Assembly (NCBI GenBank): GCA_949130485.1
Contig: OX422192.1
Coordinates: forward strand, 1,506,986-1,570,985
Source: Agelas oroides
Taxonomy: Eukaryota > Porifera > Demospongiae > Agelasida > Agelasidae
Direction: 5' to 3'
Length of the DNA stretch: 64,000 nucleotides
In this document: one piece after another, positions 16,485-29,200 of the stretch
How positions within the stretch are numbered: position 1 is the stretch's first letter
How the letters are laid out: every line of letters starts with the position of its first letter
The notes under the pieces: model-generated
Told to the model about the DNA's origin: nothing
What the model saw: the letters and a program-made list of their open reading frames with translations, nothing else
Databases searched by the model: none
Translations under genes and position numbers: made by a program

Positions 16485-16880
16485 TAGTCTCGCAAGCCCG
16501 ACCCACTTCCGCTAGAGAAGGGAGAGGGTCTGGTGAACAGCGTATACAAGCCGTGTCCCGCCGCACTGTACAGTGCGGTACAATCACATTGCAGTATTTT
16601 GTCACATGACGCATTACGTCACTGTTTGAGCAGCAATAGCAGTCTTGAAAACGGCCAAGGATAGCTAGGGCATCTTTTCCGCTACTGCAGAAGCTGTAAA
16701 AACACTTCGACTATACTTCTCGGGGAGCGTGCTTACTCCGCAACAGGTAATTCAAGAGTGCATTATTTGAAATCTGGTACGTCATCCAGCTAATTGCATT
16801 CCGGTGGGACACGGCTTGCACACGCAGTTCACCAGACCCTCTCCCTCCTCTAGCGGAAGTGGGTCGGGCTTGCGAGACTA
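16485..16880. mobile_element. 396-bp MITE with 9-bp target duplication
   Basis: Termini TAGTCTCGCAAGCC and reverse complement, with inverted repeats of roughly 50 bp or more, are flanked on both sides by CATACGCCA (16476-16484 and 16881-16889). Nine-base duplications fit the Mutator-like group. No protein is encoded. A solo half of the same end is seen near 32884. Confidence 0.85.
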
Positions 16881-18049
16881 CATACGCCACTGGTCCAAAT
16901 TTTGCAAGTGAAATGTGCTCAGAGGTCTACATTATTTCATCTCTGGGAGGTGGTCCAAATTTTTCAGAGGGAGTCCATATTTTGCAGTAAACAAGTTCGG
17001 GGGGGTCCTTATTTATCAACAAATTAGTTCCGGGGGGACCATTTTACAGTCCCTGGCCATGCTCACCGTTCACACTGAAGATACCCAGCAGCATGCCACC
17101 ATCACCGCACCCGCCGACCCGCTTTACCGCCCTCCTCCTCCCACCTCCTCCGTGTCGTTTCTTTCAGTCCTTTCTCAGAAATTCTCCTCTTCCCAACTCC
17201 GGCCAGCCTCGAGCCGAGGTGACCTTTGACCTCGCAATGCCCTGCGCCACTTCTCTGCAAGGTTGAATCGTTGATGCTCGGCTTTCTCCAGGCAGGAAAG
17301 GTTCGAGCGAGGATCTTACATGATGCTTACGACTGGGAAATTTGCTCAGGTAAAGTGGTTGGTGGGTGGAGACATAGATCCTCTAGACTACGTAACCTAG
17401 ATGATCTATGGTGGAGATGGGAGTTCCAGTGTCATGAATGGGGACCCCGCCCATTTTCCCCGGGAGAATCTATGGTGGAGATGAGAGAGGGTTCCGGACA
17501 GTGGGTGATTTCCGGACAAGCAAACTCTTCTCTCACCCAACAAGCTAACTTAGTATGTACCACAGCTACTTTACTTTGTGGCAGTTCTCTCTGTTTGAAT
17601 TGAGGTCTTTCCCTGTCTCCAGGACTGAGCTTGGTACTGCCAGTGACAACTGTGATATGTTTTAGGGCAGAGATTGTCAGGTACATAGACATCATTTGTC
17701 TGTCCTTTTAGTCCTGACCTGTCAGTGTGTATTCTAGTGTGACCATTGGCCGTGTCATGTGATGTCATGTGACCGCATATGGCCTTGTTCCCAGGCCCCG
17801 CTCAGCTTCTCGTCACTTGCAGTACGGAGAGTACATGAAGTGGCCAACATTTTCAAAGCTAAAAGACAACGTTACATGTGTTGTTCGAGCAACTACATGT
17901 TTAACTCTTGGTGCGTGTGACAGTTACCCTTTACTAGCTAGATACGTGAGGTAAGTTACCTGGCGCTTTCGCTTTGCATGCAGTTCTGGGCCCCCATGCA
18001 CCCACGCACAATTAAACCCTTTCTACCATCCTTTCTATCTTGATGTCAC
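16881..18049. other. Gene-poor stretch
   Basis: Apart from one weak orphan exon (17292-17349) nothing can be supported. T/G-rich pieces around 16100-16210 and 16885-17060 resemble each other in opposite orientation and may be ends of an older element into which the 16485-16880 MITE inserted. Confidence 0.4.
17292..17349 (+). CDS. Possible orphan exon (AGKVRARILHDAYDWE)
   Basis: A 58-nt open segment lies between a pyrimidine-rich acceptor (TTTCTCCAG) and a donor (CAG, then GTAAAG). It reads as a charged, protein-like peptide, but I do not recognise the family and no flanking exon joins it convincingly. It could be a relic. Confidence 0.22.
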
Positions 18050-20204
18050 CATAGATAATATAGCTCCGTACCGGGATTGGAAACATCTCACGTGATGCGC
18101 ATATCTTCAATATCTCAGCTTCTCGTCACGTGTTACGGTCGTGGGTTGCCTTGAGGGAGAAGGAGCGACCGACCGACAAGCAAAAAAGCTTCAGAAGCGA
18201 GAAGTGTACTTAAGCTGGTGAGTTTTGCGGGGTAGTGTGGGGTTTGGGAAGGGTTGCGCTACAATTAGAACAGTAATTTTTGTCTGATAGTCAAGTTTAG
18301 TGCAGTCATTTTAAACCTTTAAGCAAGCGCCTCTGTTTTGTTAAAATTTTTGTGTACCAGTTGCTCTCAGTGTAGGTTTATGGCTTTGGTTTAGAGTGTT
18401 TCCGAAGAAAGCTCACAGCCTGAAGTTTTGCATGGTAATAGTATATGATGATATGAACATGTTTTCCTTAAGTTACAGGAAGTATACGGCCATACATAGT
18501 CTACGGTAGGTAAAGAAGTTTGTGTACCAGTTGCTCTCAGTGCAGGTTTATGGCTTTGGTTTAGAGTGTTTTAGAAGAAAGCTCACAGCCTGAAGTTTTG
18601 CATGGTAACAGTATATGATGTCATACACTTTATTGTGGAGGAGTTTGTGGGGGGGATTGTGGTAGTTCCTTTTCGGAGTGCCTATTATTACCACCCATAA
18701 ATTGGTGGCAATAATCGCCACTAAATGCCTATTACCACCGATCCCAATCATTCCATTGTTGCATACAGTTACTATAAGTCTATAAAGAAGCAACCTTACA
18801 TGAGAAAGCGTGCTTGTGGCTATGCTGGATTACAGTCATTTTCACTTCTCCATCTTACTAGGTACAAGGTTAAGCTTAAACATTGGCACAAGACTGACCT
18901 GCCACAATACACGGTAACTTCTACAGGGATTCGCGTGATACGCCCATCTTCAGTGTCAAAAGGCTTGTTGTGCCACCAAGAGCACATAAGAACGGGTGGC
19001 TTGAGTAAGAGTGTGTAACTCCATAATATTTGAAACCGCTCGGATTTTACCTCTAGTACTATGAATAGTAACATGTACTGTTCAGCTGTGGATAGACATA
19101 AGCCATTGTTGCTAAGCACGTGACCAGGTGTTCTATTTTTAGTACAGCTCAGTAATTTGACCGAACTATGGGCTTCTATTGGAGTTACACTCTCTTAAGA
19201 ACTCAAGCCACTTGTTCTTACGTATGTGCTCTTGTGCCACCGATCAGTGTCAATGGTCAGTTTGTGACTTTATTGCCACTAATGCAGTAGCAGTAACCAA
19301 CCAGTAGCGGTAATCACCAGTTTTTTTGGCGGCAATAGCCATGGCTTTTCCTTTTTAAAATAGGCCTCTTGTATTTGTGTAACGGCAACGTTCATTCCCT
19401 GTACACCTACAGATATGGGTGGGAGAAAATTCCAGTTGGACATGCATTGCAAGAGAAGAGAGGAAATATGATGGATGAAACGCTATCTTACTCCGTATCT
19501 GCAAGGAACTACCAGTGTTGCCACTCACAGTATTAATTGCAGGACAACTAGTTGATATCTAGTCACTAAGTCTGGTGCAAACATATCACTGCACTCCCAG
19601 CATTCCAATCCCATCACTCGCCATCACTGACCGATGCTCCTGGTCTGCTGGTCCCTGCTTGTACGACAGTGTTGGCTTGATGCTCCACAACAATTCTTTG
19701 GTTGTCAGTGCCAAGAGGTTGTGTACGTCACAATCCCAACATTTTAGCAATACCCAGACTTCAAGAGCAAGGTTGATTATACAGAATTGAAAATGAACAT
19801 TTATCTAAACACCCCCAAAAGGAAGTAACCATAAGCTGTATCTACTTTTTGCAGCAGGTTTCCTCTACATTTTCTTTGTCTTAATTCAATTGTATTGATA
19901 TCATGCTGTATAATTTGCTTGCTTTATCAACTTCCAAGAACAATTATAAAAACCGTTTTTCCTGTAAATTTGACTGTGTGCACACATGAGGAGCTTCTCT
20001 AGTTGTGCTCCATCTTTTGTAGCTGTAGTGTGCTCTCTCTACACTGGACGTCCCGACTCGCGCGATAACCTCGCAGTGGTTTCACGGATAATCCCAGATC
20101 GCAGTTCATCATGTACGCGACCGGAAGTACTACTTCCTGCGTAACGCAGAGTGGACGGCATAATTGAGATGTTTCCAATCCCGGAACGGAGCTATATTAT
20201 CTAT
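18050..20204. mobile_element. 2.2-kb inverted-repeat element, possibly hAT-like
   Basis: Ends CATAGATAATATAGCTCC and its reverse complement (about 40-bp arms) are flanked by GATGTCAC on both sides (18042-18049 and 20205-20212). The 8-bp duplication fits hAT-type elements. No transposase is visible. Inside are a direct repeat of about 95 bp (near 18352 and 18526) and a smaller inverted repeat (about 18966-19240), so it is composite. Confidence 0.7.
18966..19240. repeat. Internal inverted repeat, family also at 33590-33760
   Basis: Arms containing CACATAAGAAC...GGCTTGAGT and the reverse complement face each other across about 130 bp. Parts of one arm and the loop recur near 33597-33760 in block B. 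Confidence 0.5.
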
Positions 20205-20525
20205 GATGTCACACACATGAGATTATGTAGCAGGTTCTCCCTGCTTTTCTGTACTGCAAGCGATGTGAACAGGGCTAATCTACATGGACGTAGAATGATG
20301 TAACCTACATGAGGAGTATTTTGCTTATTGCAGTACTGCGTGTAGGAAGGAGGAGACTGAATTATTGCACACCCTTACCTCCCCCACCTCATCTTTCTCT
20401 CCTCCTTCCCTCCCTTTTCTCTTCCCTCTCCCTTCCCTTCCCTCTCCTCTCCTCCTCCTCCCTCTCCACCCCTTTTCTCCCTCTCCTTTCCTCTTCTCCT
20501 CCCCTCCCTCCTCCTCTCTCTCCAG

Positions 20526-20594
20526 TTAGAGAGGTCTTCATGTTGGATGGTGGACGAGGAGGTTGTTAATAAGATACAAGAACTCAAAAAGAAG
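20526..20594 (+). CDS. Possible orphan exon ending in VNKIQELKKK
   Basis: A 69-nt, 23-codon segment follows a pyrimidine tract of about 140 bp ending CTCTCCAG and is followed by a GTGAGT donor. Phase is 0 at both ends. The helix-like charged end looks protein-like. No neighbouring exon is identified and the product is unknown. Confidence 0.35.
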
Positions 20595-21156
20595 GTGAGT
20601 GAGGATGGAGGTGAAGAGGAGGGGAAAGAGACAGGATAACAGTGCATCCCTGTGTTAATGGAGGCATCCCTCATGCTTCAGTACAACCTAGTCTCGTTCC
20701 CAGCCCTCCCCCATTTTTTGTTCTTTGGTTTGCACTGACAGCACAGTAGTAACACACAGAGTGGAAGAGTGGTGAACAACAGGCAAGGTCGGCTCATTCA
20801 TCATGTGAATGAGGTCAGGTTGACACAAGATGACATACAGTGTAGGGGAGGAAGAGCTCAACTTCAGTAGCATACCAGAGTTCATGGTTTGAATGCTTCA
20901 CTGCTAGTCCAGACGTCTATGTGGGCAAGACTACTCACTTTGAGCAGGGCAAAATGTGCTTTCAAGCTTACGAATAGTACTAGTGTGTCCATATTTATAT
21001 ATGGGCCCCTTCCCACCACGTCCACCTTGCGTCCACTTGGCACCATTCACGTGATGAATCAACCCAGGCTTTCTGACTTTTCACCCACTCTTCCACTTCA
21101 TGTGTTATTGTCAGCACAAACTAAAGAGCAGGAATTGGGGGAGGGGACAAGCCAAC

Positions 21157-21334
21157 GAGGCTAACCATCGATAGTTAACATCAAAAGTATACCTGTTATA
21201 CTGGGATTTGATGAACGAGGCTAACCATCGATAGTTAACATCAAAAGTATACCTGTTATACTGGGATTTGATGAACGAGGCTAACCATCGATAGTTAACA
21301 TCAAAAGTATACCTGTTATACTGGGATTTGATGA
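21157..21334. repeat. Three near-perfect 60-bp tandem repeats
   Basis: Units starting GAGGCTAACCATCGATAG are identical over three copies, except for the truncated end of the last. Confidence 0.95.
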
Positions 21335-23897
21335 ATGAATAGAGTGATGGAGTGATAGATGGGATGGATGTATACACTGAAGTTTATGAAATCTGGCTTG
21401 ATGCTGGCAATAACCCTTCCTTACATGTAAACATTGTCTGAGGACAAGGAGACACAAAGCCTAGACTATACCTGATTGGAGTACTCCAGGTATAGCCATG
21501 GCAACCAGTCTGATGTCTCCAATCAGGCTACAGTTGGTCCAGATGGTCACATGTCACTCATTTGGGTTGCCATGGTTACAATCAGTACAACTTGGTCTCT
21601 CTTGTAAACTGTGGTTCCACATACGATGTTACTACATAAAGTAACTGCACCCCAAGATGCTCATAAGAGGTTAGTGCTGCAGGTTTACCTTGGCTCGAAC
21701 ACTTTAGAGTTCAGTGCTATACGTAGGTAAAATGTTTGTTAGTTGGCTTTAGGAAAACAAAGTTCACTGCTACTTAGCTACAAGACCTGAAGACAAAGCT
21801 TTAGAGATCAGGATTTTGTGCTGCAATCTTACCTGAAGTAGAGTTCAGAGTTTTGTGGCTTCTTAAAAAAGCTTTACCGTCAAGTAGTAGCACGTGGTGG
21901 CGCGCTCAATACACATAGCAATGATTTTATACGTAGGTTTATTGAACGTGTGACGTCACGTAAGCGGCAAGATCGCTTTGGGAGTTGCTGTGAGGGGTGA
22001 TGGTGGTGTAGCTGGTGAAGGGAGAGTTGTTGGTGTACCAAAGTTTCATTCCTGGGGTAAGTGCACCATGCCATTAACAACTATCAACTCAGATTGGATG
22101 TCCAACGCTTCCTCTGTCCTGTGTATTATATTAGTTATTTACGCGGGTCCTTTAAGTTGCATCTTGGGGTGTAACATGTGACCATCTGTATGACGATAGT
22201 CTTATCTTGATTGTGCAGTTCTCCAGTCAGGCTACAGGTTTGTACAGATGGTCACAAGTCACTCTCCCCCTTCCTTACTTCAGTATGCTCCTCATGGTCA
22301 ACATCTCCCCCTTCCTTACTTCAGTATGCTCTGCTTATGCCCCTCATGGTCAACATCAAACAGTCCTAGTTTCATGCCAAGACCAGACCATGTATGCCTC
22401 CCAGCGAGAAACAAGAAATTTATTACACAGCACTTCCTGTACAACAGTATTTGCATCTCTACTCATTTATCCTATTTTTTCTCAGTGGGTGTGTCACAAA
22501 ATGTTTTGAACAATGTTAAGTTACACTAGTCTCCTACGTGCATGCTAGCCCAAGAAATTTGGTGCACTGTTTTTCTCATGAGAGGGTGGTCTCTGCGGAC
22601 ATGAGACTGAAACAGGCCTACAATGTGACCGGTATAAACTGTGGGTCAATGCAGTGTACATTGATTGTGGTGTACATACACACCACCAGCTATGTCCTGA
22701 ATTAGGTAATGTCATGACATTTTGTGCTGTCGAGAGCTAAACCAGATTTAGTATCTTTCCAGGACTAGACGAATGCTCTGAACCTATGGCAACTGTGACC
22801 ATTTCTCCCACCAGGTGAAACTGCATGGCAGTATGTGTGGTTCGGGTATTGTGCTGTCATAATGGTGAGCATAACAGAGAGTGGTCTGTTAGCCTCGTTC
22901 CCAGGCTCTCCAACTGTCCAGTTTTGATAATTGAAAAGGGGAAATATCATTCTGAGTTACTTTATCCTGTGAATGGAAGTAGACAGAGGGAGGGAGGGGT
23001 CCCCGATTAAGAAAATGTATTTTGTCCGCATATTTTTTTGTCGTAAACAGTGAGCAATACGTTTTCCACTTCATGAGCATTTGTGACTCCAGCACTTGGA
23101 CAAACACGACAAGAAAAGACCTCAAGATTGTTTGTGACCCCTCCCCCTCTTTCTACCTCGGTTAACATCATTCATGTTTTTGTTAAGTGATCTAAAACTG
23201 GATGTGGAAGGTCTGAGAATGAAGCCAGTGGTTTGGAGAATTGGGAACTAGCATAATGGAGCAGTTTTAGAGCACAGCTTGTAATAGTTATACCCTCTGT
23301 GTCCCAACACCACTGTCCCCTGCCTAGGGAGTGATATGATTTGTTACCATGGCAACACCACTGTAAAAGAGCAACAGTCTTATGTGTTGCCACGGTAACG
23401 TGTTTAGTATACCCAGCAGGGATTCCCACAGGCAGTTTAGTGGTGCACATAATTGACTCCTACATGCTCAGGTGAATGTTTTGAGAGTAACAAAGTGTCC
23501 AGTAATTTACTATAATATGCATAATCTCATAGCAGTGCACTGTACTCCACTGTACATCCCACAGGCAGTTTAGTGACCCCTAATGTTCTCCTGTGCACAT
23601 GTTCCGGCAGATTTTAGTACTCAAAGACCTCAAATGAAGTCCCCAGTATTTGCAAGGTTTCATTTGAGTTGGGGGCATCCCCCCCTTGAAAGCCCCATCA
23701 CTACAAGTTATTGGTTCACTTCCAAAATTTCAACACAGGTAGTAAATGCTCCAGTAAGTGACAGTTCCTAACTTCTTATGCACACACTGTCATAAGCTGA
23801 CCTTTGTAAAGCTACTCTAAACTAGTCACAAGGGGCCTCAGGTGCCACCTTATGATGCATGAAAATCAAGTTTTCCTGGGGAAGTATGCTCCCAGCC

Positions 23898-24405
23898 CCC
23901 CTAGATATTAGCGCTTTCCTTGCCCCCCTTTACTCAGTATACTCTGCTTATGCTCCCAGACCCCCTAGATATTATCACTTTCCTTGCCCCCCTTTACTCA
24001 GTATACTCTGCTTATGCTCCCAGACCCCCTTGATATTATCACTTTCCTTGCCCCCCTTTACTCAGTATACTCTGCTCATGCTCCCAGACCCCCTAGATAT
24101 TATCACTTTCCTTGCCCCCCTTTACTCAGTATACTCTGCTTATGCTCCCAGACCCCCTAGATATTATCACTTTCCTTGCCCCCCTTTACTCAGTATACTC
24201 TGCTTATGCTCCCAGACCCCCTAGATATTATCACTTTCCTTGCCCCCCTTTACTCAGTATACTCTGCTTATGCTCCCAGTCCCCCTAGATATTATCACTT
24301 TCCTTGCCCCCCTTTACTCAGTATACTCTGCTTATGCTCCCAGACCCCCTAGATATTGTCACTTTCCTTGCCCCCCTTTACTCAGTATACTCTGCTTATG
24401 CTCCT
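23898..24405. repeat. 64-bp minisatellite x 8
   Basis: Eight units of CCCCCTAGATATTATCAC... with single-base differences. The unit is not a multiple of three, so frames rotate and the apparent open frames are artefacts. Confidence 0.95.
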
Positions 24406-25129
24406 ACCTTGAAAAGTTTCTCGTCTGCTCCAAAGCATGTCAGTGGGACTTTTGTGCAAAACAGTAGCTTGGTCCTCTGCGGTTCTGAACCTTTGTGTAT
24501 ATCATCTTGTATAGTCAGTAAGGTTTACTGTGGCCTTTAAAATGGTGGGTCCTTTTTCACAAATGTAAGTCTCATTGTAATATGCATAGGTGTAGGAAGC
24601 ATATTCGGAGCATAGAGCCCATGCTGTGCTGCATAAACCATAATGAAAAAATATTTTCCACTGCTAGTGTGGTGGTGGTAAATTCTTTCAAAGCACACAC
24701 CTGAGGGGACTGCTCAGTTTTAAACAATTGCCGTCAACTGGGTCATGAATATGAAATTAAGGGCTGTAAGTGTAGCAGCCACAGCCGCTACGGCTACTGT
24801 GGTTCCCTACTGTGGGAGTACGGCCTAGCTACAGCACTTGTAACATGGCCAAATATTAATATTCAGAGAGCAGTCAAGGGGGATAGAACTGAACATAAAT
24901 AGCAACAGACAGGAAATGCCAATACAATACTGACATCATAACATCAGTAACACATTATGCCGCACCTACCACTGATGTGACATCTGTATTGCTCCTGGGG
25001 AGGAGCCTGGGAATGAGGCTACAAACTGAACGTAATCTGTGACATGTATCCAGAGGAGTTTGTAGAAGGTATTTGGACAAGGTGTACGTTAGCCCCACAC
25101 TCACCCACCCCTCCCCTCCCCGTCTCTCA

Positions 25130-25222
25130 CACACATACACACAAATCTACACACACGCACGCACGCACACGCACGCACGCACACACACACACACACGTAA
25201 CACACACACACGTACACACACA

Positions 25223-25253
<31 letters not shown>

Positions 25254-25283
25254 GTACACACACACACACACATACACACACAG
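25130..25283. repeat. CA / CGCA / CGTA microsatellite
   Basis: Compound dinucleotide and tetranucleotide tract a few tens of bases left of block B. Confidence 0.9.
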
Positions 25284-26238
25284 ACCTAAGAGATCATTTC
25301 AAGGCAGGGCCGTAGCCACCGGTCAGGTTAGTCCGGTTGAAACCGGACCACTTTTTCCCTCACTTGTGGCCTGCTTTTTGTTGCCTCATCTGCGAAGGGT
25401 GTGGCTTGCGAGGTTAGTGAACAATCAGAAAGATGCTGTACGGCACAATGGGCAAAAAGGGTGGATATTCATACATGTGAAACTCTGTCATCTGGCCTCC
25501 GAGAAGCATCGTTTTGGCCCAAAAATGGTCCCAGAAGCAATCAGTCAGAGCCTAAAATTTTCTGAGGAGAGCATGCCCCCAGATCCCGCCTGTTGTTGCA
25601 TGTTTTACGCACATAACCTGACCACTGATGACTACAACCCTGCAAGGTGTGGAAGGTGTGTATGTTGCAGGTGCTGAAGGAGAAATGTATGGACAGTGTC
25701 TCCAAACAAACACAACTCAATGTTTCAACTAACACTCCTCAACTAACCTCTTCACCAAAGAATGGCAGGAAATTAGAGAGCATATTGTATGATACAGTTT
25801 GTACTTTGTATAATTATTATTTTTGAAGTATCATTGTGTCTAATCACACATTCTTTTTTCTATAACAATTTTGCAATAATGCAAGGGTACATAAATAGCA
25901 ATTGCTAACTTGATAATGCACCCAGATAGAAGTCCAATTAATTCAAGTGTTAAGTATTAGGAGATGTATTAAGTGCATGACATAGTATAGTTCATTTGAA
26001 AGAATGTAATGACTGCAGCTGGCAGATGGAGGTAGCTGTTCCATATAAGCTGCAGTATGTGCAGAGAGATAGAACTTTCAGTATAGAACACCCACTTGGT
26101 GCATGCGCCTAAGTTCTGGCAGACAACAGCTGTTATACCCAGTGTAGGGTCAGTGAATTTGGAATCTGGAAATATTACGTGGAAGTGGGAGGGGCTAGGG
26201 AATAATTGTCCTCGATCTCTTGCAATTGTCGACTCGCG

Positions 26239-29200
26239 ATGGTAGACATTGAGGTGGATTCCGACTTCAATATCCACACCAGCTACCACAACGACTTCTT
26301 CCTGTTGAGAACGAGGGTGCTGGTGAACGGAGAGAACGCGACGATCACGTCCGTCAAGGAAGGAGTCTATGAGGAACCCGTCCTGAACTTTCGCCATGAT
26401 GGTACCACCATCAGCGCAAAGCTTTGGTCACTCACAAACACTCTTTCACCCGTCTTGGCTCAATATGGGGTCTACCATGTGAATACGTTTTATTACGAGC
26501 AGTCGCCTCTTTTTCATCTCGTCTTCAGCTCTGAATCCAGTTTAAGGCTGTTTCTGGTCAAGATTCCAAAGGTTAGATCTGCCATGCAGTCAGAGCTTCA
26601 GTCGGTACTTATGAAGACCAGTCATGTCGACCAAACCGAATCCCAGTCCTTCACTGTCAAAGTCCAACCAGAACTATTTCTGGTTTCTCCCAATCGACAA
26701 GATAGAAAGGGAGCAGAACTCCATCTGGTGACCACAGAGAACTGCTCCCTCTTTGTGAGCCGCTGGAAGAACAGCAAACTGTTTGACTTTGGATCACTGT
26801 ACCAGGAGGAAGGTATGTTCATCTCTACAGTAGGATAATCTAAAATTTATTAGAGCAGCAAAATGTCCAAAGATAAAGTATATTAATTTTAGTGTGAGTT
26901 TACTCAAGTATTAGCTCCTACTGAATTCCTTTCCACATTGCATTCTTTGTGGGAAGGATAGTTACTCAACTGTAGCAACCAATACTTACTAACACAATTC
27001 ATGGTGTTGTGTCCAGCTTTGGAACATTAAGATTTCATACGTACTGATGGTGGAAAGGAATTCAGTAGGAGCTACTATGGAGTAAACTCACTATCCTTTC
27101 ACTAAATATACTGCATTCTTTGTGTCGTGCAACTGTAGTAGTGAAATACTTTGCTCAAATTAAATCCAGCTAGGAAAGCAATGAGTCAAGAATATCTGCT
27201 CCACACTAACTAATGGTACATGCAAATATCTCATAAAGACAGAACCAAGTGAGGCTCTTGAATTGCAATAAGCTTGTGTCTGGAACTGAAGTAAGTTGAT
27301 TTTTGGAACTGCAGAAATAAAACTAAAATGCATTTTGGTAAGGCATTTTTCATTAAAATGTTTAGTAATTAAAACTAAAACTAAACTCACTACTATCTTA
27401 GTCCACTAATTAAAAACTACAACTAAAAGTACCGATACTAACTCTTTTTAGATTTAGTAATTAAAACTTAACTAACAATTTGTGACATGTATGTACTACA
27501 TGGTTAAAGGATCATTCTCACATTCCATCTACACATACATGCACACATGCTCACACAGGTTCCTCCAGCTCTACAACTGGTACTACCAGTGTTCCCACTT
27601 CTACAAAACGGAAGTCCCTGATTTCAACCCGACAACCTCCCCTTCCTGCCTTCAAGAAACCGACCTTCAATGAGGAGTGGAGGAAGAAGCGACAGGGACA
27701 AAGGGAGTTCGTGGGGAGAGAAACAGCTGCAGAAGGTGTGTGTATGTACAGTAACTGTGTGCCTTAAGTTGGCTCTGTCATGTGCAGTTGATTGATTCAA
27801 GTGAGATCAAGGTCTTGATCATGTGGTTCAAGTGCCAAGCTAACTGTGAGGGCAGAGATTGGCCAAAGCAAGTGGTCTGGCTGGTCCGGTTTTGGCCAGA
27901 CCAGGTTTTACGGTCATTTTTGGAAATGTGCATGCTCAGATAATGAAATTTTTGCACTTGCGCAGCTGCACCGAGCAATAACTTGTGCTCATACCACGCC
28001 ATGGCTACAGCAACTGGCAGTATCACCGACTCCACGGCACAAGATAAAAAGCCACATCATCCAGCGAACTAGAAGTTTCCCAAGCGCAAAAAGAAAGCAG
28101 TGTCCCATGCTTTCCAATCTGCTTAGTTTAGCCAGTGCCAGTGGCAATGACTTCACTTCATGGCTAAGCATGCGCTAGCACAGAACTAAAGGGTGTGACG
28201 TCATTTAATTAATTAGGGGTGTGGCTTACCACATCCATGGTTGGACCAGCTCCCAGGTGCTTGCTACGGCCCTGCAGAGATCAAAGGATTGTAACAAGCA
28301 CAGCCATAGCCGGGTTTATTAGTTCTAGTATCAGGGTAGGCCACTGACCATGAATTTGTACTCAGCATGAACATTCTCACATGTTGCTTGTTAACTTTAA
28401 CCTTTATTGATCCCTGCAGCCACACCTCCGCAAATTGCATCCCAACCAACAACCCTGGAGGAAATCACTGCAGGGAGGCCTGTTACGTTCTCAATCCAAG
28501 CCACTGGAACAGAACCGCTGAATTACCAGTGGCAGTGTTGGAAGCCTGAAGGAGAGGAGGACGAGAGTGAGGCCTGGCAGGACCTCACCTGTGATGGTGT
28601 CAAGTTTCAAGAGGTGAAAGCTGGACTGAAACTCACTGCAGTCCAGGCATGTGATGCAGGCTACTATCGGTGTGTGGTCTCCAACTCTGCTGGAAGTGAA
28701 ACTTCACAGTGTGCAAACCTTGTTGTTGGTAAGCCCCAGTAATTACATAATCTTGTGAACACAAGTCACAACTTAACACTTCCTTTGCTTTCATGTAGTT
28801 GCTGACCTATGTGACCTTATGAATGAACTGACAGAGGTGAACAACTGGATGCACTTGGGTCTCAACCTGGGGCTTAAAATACCAACACTGGAGGCCATTC
28901 AGATCGACAAAGGTACTACTGCAGATCGTCGCACCCAGATGCTTATTGATTGGCAGAAGCGAGCTACTCCCACGTGGTCTGCTGTGCTCCAGGCATTGGT
29001 TAAGATGGGGATGAGACATCTTGCCTCTCAGCTAGCACGGAAACATGGTTAGCTCCATCCTGATGAAAATCAACTTCGCTGTCATAATAATATTTTACTC
29101 ATCTTCAGGAATCCCTGTGCCCAAGCCATCTAAGGATGAAGCTTTGGAGCAACTACGGAACCTTCCTCAACAAGAAGAGGTAAAATGGTATAACAATCAC

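Larger units (their letters stand above)
20595..25363. other. Gene-free satellite-rich stretch before block B
   Basis: No supported gene. It contains three perfect 60-bp repeats (21157-21334), a 64-bp minisatellite (23898-24405), related C-rich repeats near 22264-22345, an IMPDH-intron-like hairpin near 23341-23400 and a CA/CGCA microsatellite (25130-25283). A consensus CRE octamer TGACGTCA occurs near 21951 with no gene attached. Confidence 0.6.

Noticed and set aside
21947-21960. Perfect CRE octamer TGACGTCA
   Set aside because: No gene or transcript start can be tied to it, and the octamer also occurs inside an intron (near 2837 and 28197).
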